Shown: positions 60,761 to 64,000 of the stretch, piece by piece
How positions within the stretch are numbered: position 1 is the first letter of the stretch
Layout of the letters: each line of letters begins with the position of its first letter
Origin: Oscillospiraceae bacterium
GTDB taxonomy: Bacteria > Bacillota > Clostridia > Oscillospirales > Ruminococcaceae
Length of the DNA stretch: 64,000 bases
Direction: 5' to 3'
Assembly: GCA_020024615.1 (NCBI GenBank)
Contig: JAHHTP010000001.1
Span: forward strand, 42,404 to 106,403
Notes under the pieces: model-generated
The model's database searches: none
Seen by the model: only the letters and a program-made list of their open reading frames with translations
Told to the model about the DNA's origin: nothing
Program-made: the position numbers and the translations under genes

Positions 60761-62104
60761 ATGGCATTTGAGGGATTAACCGAAAAACTTTCGCTTGCAT
60801 TCAAAAAATTACGCGGTAAGGGTAAATTGTCCGAGGCGGATATTAAAGAAGCAATGCGCGAGGTCAGAATCGCTCTGCTGGAAGCGGATGTTAACTACAA
60901 AGTTGTCAAAGACTTTGTAAAAACAGTCAGTGAAAAAGCGGTTGGCGAGGAAATTATGAACAGCTTGACTCCTGCACAACAGGTTGTCAAAGTGGTGCAC
61001 AGCGAGTTGTGTACATTGATGGGCAGTGAAAAACAGTATATTCGTTTTCCGTCAAAACCGCCGTGTGTGGTGATGCTCTGTGGTTTGCAGGGTGCTGGTA
61101 AAACGACACACGCAGCAAAGCTTGCTCATTATTTTAAGAGCCAAAATCACCGACCAATGCTGGTTGCATGTGATGTCTATCGTCCGGCTGCAATTGAACA
61201 GTTGAAAGTGGTTGGTAAAAAAGCTGGTGTTGAGGTTTTTGAGCGCGGACAGGGAGATCCGGTAGAGATTTCCAAAGAAGCGATTCGCCATGCAAAAGAT
61301 TATGGATACGACCTCGTGATTTTGGATACAGCCGGTCGTCTGCACATTGATGAAGCTTTGATGGATGAGCTAAAGAACATCAAGGCAGCTGTCGATGTAA
61401 GTGAAACGATGCTCACCATAGATGCTATGACAGGTCAGGATGCTGTAAATGTTGCAAAGACCTTTAATGAGAGTCTGGAGATTGACAGTGTTATGGTGAC
61501 CAAGATGGACGGCGATACGCGTGGTGGTGCTGCGTTATCCGTTTTGGCTGTTACTGGAAAACCAATTAAATTTGTTGGTATGGGTGAGAAACTTGGTGAT
61601 CTGGAACCATTTTATCCGGATCGTATGGCTTCTAGAATACTCGGCATGGGCGATGTCATGTCCCTGATTGAGAAGGCACAGAATCAAATTGATGTCGAAG
61701 ATGCCGAAAAGACATTAAAGAAATTACAGGAAAACAGCTTTACTATGGATGATCTTTTGGATCAGATGCGACAGATTCAGAAGATGGGGTCCATTAAAGA
61801 TATCTTGGGCATGCTGCCGGGTGTCAGTGATAAGATCAAAGATGTTGATGTGGATGAAAAACAGTTTACTCGTATTGAAGCAATGATCACTTCGATGACG
61901 AGTAAAGAACGCGCAAAACCGGCGATCATCAATCCGTCCCGCAAACGCCGTATTGCTGCTGGTAGCGGAACGAAAGTTGAAGATGTCAACCGCCTGCTTC
62001 GTCAATTTGAGCAGATGCAGAAAATGATGAAACAGATGGGGATGACTGGAAAAGGCGGCAAAAAAAGAAGAATGAATCCGATGAATATGCTGAAAGGCTT
62101 GTAA
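60761..62104 (+). CDS. ffh: Signal recognition particle protein Ffh
   Basis: A 447-residue SRP54 homologue that binds signal peptides and the SRP RNA. NG domain: GLQGAGKTTHAAKLA, DTAGRLH and TKMDGD. The methionine-rich M domain (about 325-447) ends in MMKQMGMTGKGGKKRRMNPMN. Its RNA partner is encoded at 7182-7318. It is translated with ylxM. Confidence 0.98.
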   Translation: MAFEGLTEKLSLAFKKLRGKGKLSEADIKEAMREVRIALLEADVNYKVVKDFVKTVSEKAVGEEIMNSLTPAQQVVKVVHSELCTLMGSEKQYIRFPSKPPCVVMLCGLQGAGKTTHAAKLAHYFKSQNHRPMLVACDVYRPAAIEQLKVVGKKAGVEVFERGQGDPVEISKEAIRHAKDYGYDLVILDTAGRLHIDEALMDELKNIKAAVDVSETMLTIDAMTGQDAVNVAKTFNESLEIDSVMVTKMDGDTRGGAALSVLAVTGKPIKFVGMGEKLGDLEPFYPDRMASRILGMGDVMSLIEKAQNQIDVEDAEKTLKKLQENSFTMDDLLDQMRQIQKMGSIKDILGMLPGVSDKIKDVDVDEKQFTRIEAMITSMTSKERAKPAIINPSRKRRIAAGSGTKVEDVNRLLRQFEQMQKMMKQMGMTGKGGKKRRMNPMNMLKGL

Positions 62105-62161
62105 TTTCTCGGTTCAGATAAATACAATAATATTAATTGAATGCTTGTGGAGGAAATCATC

Positions 62162-62401
62162 ATGGCAGTTAAAATCAGACTGCGCCGTATGGGCGCAAAA
62201 AAAGCACCATTTTACCGTATCGTTGTAGCAGATTCTCGTTACGCTCGTGACGGTCGTTTCATTGAAGAAGTTGGCACCTACGATCCGACCAAAAATCCGT
62301 CCTTAATCTCCGTTAACGAAGAAAAAGTACAGGCTTGGATTAAAAATGGCGCACAGCCGACCGATACCGTTAAGAAAATCCTGAAAACTCTCGAGAAATA
62401 A
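62162..62401 (+). CDS. rpsP: 30S ribosomal protein S16
   Basis: A 79-residue S16. [24 protein letters not shown] is the signature. The start at 62162 follows GGAGG by 8 nt; the frame is open upstream to 62141 without one. Codons are strongly biased. Confidence 0.98.
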   Translation: MAVKIRLRRMGAKKAPFYRIVVADSRYARDGRFIEEVGTYDPTKNPSLISVNEEKVQAWIKNGAQPTDTVKKILKTLEK

Positions 62402-62419
62402 TTTTAATCGAGGACGAAC

Positions 62420-62653
62420 ATGGAAGAATTACTGAAAACCATCGCACGCGGTTTGGTGGAAGATAAGGACGCTGTTGAAGTGGCTGTCGATCCAGTCAAT
62501 GAAGAGGGTGTAATCGTGTATCATCTGCATGTTGCGCCGGATGATATGGGTCGTGTTATTGGAAAACAGGGTAAAATTGCCAAGGCAATCCGTTGCGTCA
62601 TGCGCGCTGCTGCAAACCGTGTGAATGAGAAAGTAAATGTAGAGATCGATTGA
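62420..62653 (+). CDS. khpA: KH domain RNA-binding protein KhpA (YlqC)
   Basis: A 77-residue KH-domain protein. The GXXG loop is GKQG in GRVIGKQGKIAKAIR. In Firmicutes it pairs with KhpB and affects cell division genes. The position after rpsP is standard. CGAGGAC precedes the ATG. Confidence 0.95.
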   Translation: MEELLKTIARGLVEDKDAVEVAVDPVNEEGVIVYHLHVAPDDMGRVIGKQGKIAKAIRCVMRAAANRVNEKVNVEID

Positions 62654-62659
62654 TCTTGT

Positions 62660-62708
62660 AAGCAAATGATCATAGCTGGCGTATATCCGGTTATGGTCAT
62701 TTGTGCTT
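62660..62708 (+). repeat. Long hairpin between khpA and rimM
   Basis: AAGC and AAATGATCATA (62660-62674) pair with TATGGTCATTT and GCTT (62692-62708), with a 2-nt bulge, and CTGG/CCGG continue the stem toward the loop. There is no T-run, so it is not a terminator. It could be an mRNA processing or stability element. Confidence 0.6.
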
Positions 62709-62732
62709 ATTATGAAAGACAGGAGAATTACG

Positions 62733-63251
62733 ATGCGTCAACGCAAAGCATTTTTAGAGATAGGCAAAATTGTAGCCCCACATGGCATCCGCGGTCATGT
62801 GCGCGTTCAGGCATGGTGTGATGATGATGCGCTTTTAACGGAATTTGATACGCTGTATTTTGATCAGGGCAGAACACCGGTTGAGATTACCTCTGCAAGT
62901 TTGCACAAGAATGTTGTACTGATGAAATTTCAGGGTGTGGATGATATGAATGCTGCACAGAATTTGCGCAATAAGGTTTTGTATGTTCCGCGTGAGGATT
63001 TGATTTTAGATGACCGCACTTTCTTTATTCAAGATTTGGTTGGTATGCAGGTGGTCGATGCGGATGATGCGTCTATCGTTTATGGTAAACTAACCGATGT
63101 GATGCAGACTGGTGCAAATGATGTATATGAGATTACAACATTGGAGAATAAAAAGGTGCTGATTCCTGCGATTGAAGAAGTAGTTATTCATACCGATTTG
63201 GAGACGGATGTTATGACAATTCGCCCACTGAAGGGACTGTTTGAAGAATGA
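62733..63251 (+). CDS. rimM: 16S rRNA processing protein RimM
   Basis: A 172-residue 30S maturation factor. FLEIGKIVAPHGIRGHVRV and the PRC-barrel region VYGKLTDVMQTGANDVYEI with VLIPAIEEVV are diagnostic. The start at 62733 follows AGGAG by 8 nt. It overlaps trmD by 4 bp (ATGA). Confidence 0.96.
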   Translation: MRQRKAFLEIGKIVAPHGIRGHVRVQAWCDDDALLTEFDTLYFDQGRTPVEITSASLHKNVVLMKFQGVDDMNAAQNLRNKVLYVPREDLILDDRTFFIQDLVGMQVVDADDASIVYGKLTDVMQTGANDVYEITTLENKKVLIPAIEEVVIHTDLETDVMTIRPLKGLFEE

Positions 63252-63949
63252 GATTTGATATAGCAACGCTTTTTCCGAATATGTGTGAATCTGTGCTTTC
63301 TGAAAGTATTGTTGGGCGCGGCAGAAAAAATAACTGTTTTACCCTTTATTGCCATAACATTCGAGATTATAGCGACGATAAACACCGCAGAGTGGACGAT
63401 TATCCGTATGGCGGCGGTATGGGTATGGTAATGCAGCCACAGCCGATTTATGCCTGTTATCAAGGCATTTGTGAGCAGTCTGGTTCAAAACCGCATGTGA
63501 TTTATCTTTCACCGCAAGGAAAACGCTTAACACAGCAGAAGTGTCATGAACTGGCATCTATGGAGCATATTATGTTGTTATGTGGTCACTATGAAGGAGT
63601 GGACGAACGGATTCTGGAAGAAATTGTGGATGAGGAAATTTCCATCGGTGATTATGTTTTAACCGGCGGTGAACTCGGTGCGATGGTCATCGTGGATAGT
63701 GTGTGCCGATTGCTTCCAAATGTGCTTGCAAGTAACGAGTGTTTTATGGAAGAAAGTCTGAGTGACAATCTTCTGGAATATCCGCAGTACACGCGTCCAC
63801 CTGTTTGGAATGGAAAAGAAGTTCCGTCTGTTCTTCTTTCGGGACATCACGCCAATATTGTAAAATGGCGGAATGAACAACGGTATCAGCGTACCAAAGA
63901 AAAACGCCCGGATTTGCTGTGTGATAGTAACAAAACTAATGACATTTAG
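63248..63949 (+). CDS. trmD: tRNA (guanine37-N1)-methyltransferase
   Basis: A 233-residue SPOUT methyltransferase making m1G37 to prevent frameshifting. RFDIATLFPNM, DDYPYGGGMGMVMQPQPI, LLCGHYEGVDERI and ISIGDYVLTGGELGAMV are all present, forming the trefoil knot. It overlaps rimM by 4 bp. The sequence ends 51 bp later; rplS is the usual next gene but is not reached. Confidence 0.97.
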   Translation: MRFDIATLFPNMCESVLSESIVGRGRKNNCFTLYCHNIRDYSDDKHRRVDDYPYGGGMGMVMQPQPIYACYQGICEQSGSKPHVIYLSPQGKRLTQQKCHELASMEHIMLLCGHYEGVDERILEEIVDEEISIGDYVLTGGELGAMVIVDSVCRLLPNVLASNECFMEESLSDNLLEYPQYTRPPVWNGKEVPSVLLSGHHANIVKWRNEQRYQRTKEKRPDLLCDSNKTNDI

Positions 63950-64000
63950 GATATCTGTTTAACAAATTGCACAAAAAAATAAAGATTTTTTCGGTATCAT

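Noticed and set aside
1-64000. CRISPR arrays, insertion sequences, prophage or integrase genes
   Set aside because: No regularly spaced repeats, transposase, integrase or phage structural gene was seen on either strand.

Overview
The window looks like chromosome from a spore-forming member of the Clostridia (Firmicutes), most likely near the Oscillospirales. The evidence is sporulation genes (spoVV/ylbJ, yqfC, yqfD, a SpoVAF-type GerA protein, a BofC-like protein), an IspH fused to ribosomal protein S1, the SRP RNA-dnaX-ybaB-recR order, the ylxM-ffh-rpsP-khpA-rimM-trmD order, and moderate GC with strong purine-rich Shine-Dalgarno sites and TTGACA/TATAAT promoters. I cannot name the genus. There are no insertion sequences, prophage, CRISPR arrays or rRNA, and no gene-free stretch longer than about 300 bp.

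Layout. 1-7400 is mostly on the minus strand: a sodium symporter cut by the window edge, tRNA-Ser(CGA), a small unknown protein, peptidase T, a CBM9-like protein, recR, ybaB/ebfC, dnaX and the SRP RNA. 7487-13144 is a plus-strand transcription unit: a DUF896 protein, then a TerB-N/TerB-C protein, a BrxD-like ATPase and an Lhr/BrxHI-like helicase. This is the best candidate for a poorly described system in the window. 13290-16139 holds an AraC regulator, a sugar isomerase/epimerase and an aldo/keto reductase. 16350-21774 has an SGNH hydrolase, a BofC-like protein, a class A penicillin-binding protein and rpsB-tsf. 21893-28382 has a spore germination protein, an AraC regulator divergent from L-fucose isomerase, a Gfo/Idh/MocA dehydrogenase and purC. 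28446-35301 is a set of short units: HAD phosphatase, cyclic-phosphate receiver protein, DUF3343 plus cysteine desulfurase, a CorC-type membrane protein, a pentapeptide protein, and a beta-helix protein coupled to an alpha/beta hydrolase.

35527-39753 is a phosphate module: PhoB/PhoP-type regulator, PhoR-type kinase and a Na/Pi cotransporter preceded by two exact 11-bp-spaced TTTACA boxes. 39838-50728 is on the minus strand: a ClpE-like ATPase preceded by a ten-gene operon ruvC-ruvA-ruvB-methyltransferase-ecfA1-ecfA2-ecfT-truA-DUF5711-cvpA. 50844-53466 is sporulation: spoVV runs left and yqfC-yqfD run right from back-to-back sigma-E-like promoters. 53574-60200 has a DivIVA-like coiled-coil protein, an RpiR regulator, a BaiN-type flavoprotein, cmk, plsC and ispH-S1. 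60389-63949 is the SRP/ribosome maturation operon ylxM-ffh-rpsP-khpA-rimM-trmD.

Start codons were chosen from Shine-Dalgarno position. Several differ from the longest reading frame (for example dnaX TTG at 7154, truA TTG at 45046, yqfC GTG at 52022). Promoter and terminator calls come from reading the bases only.
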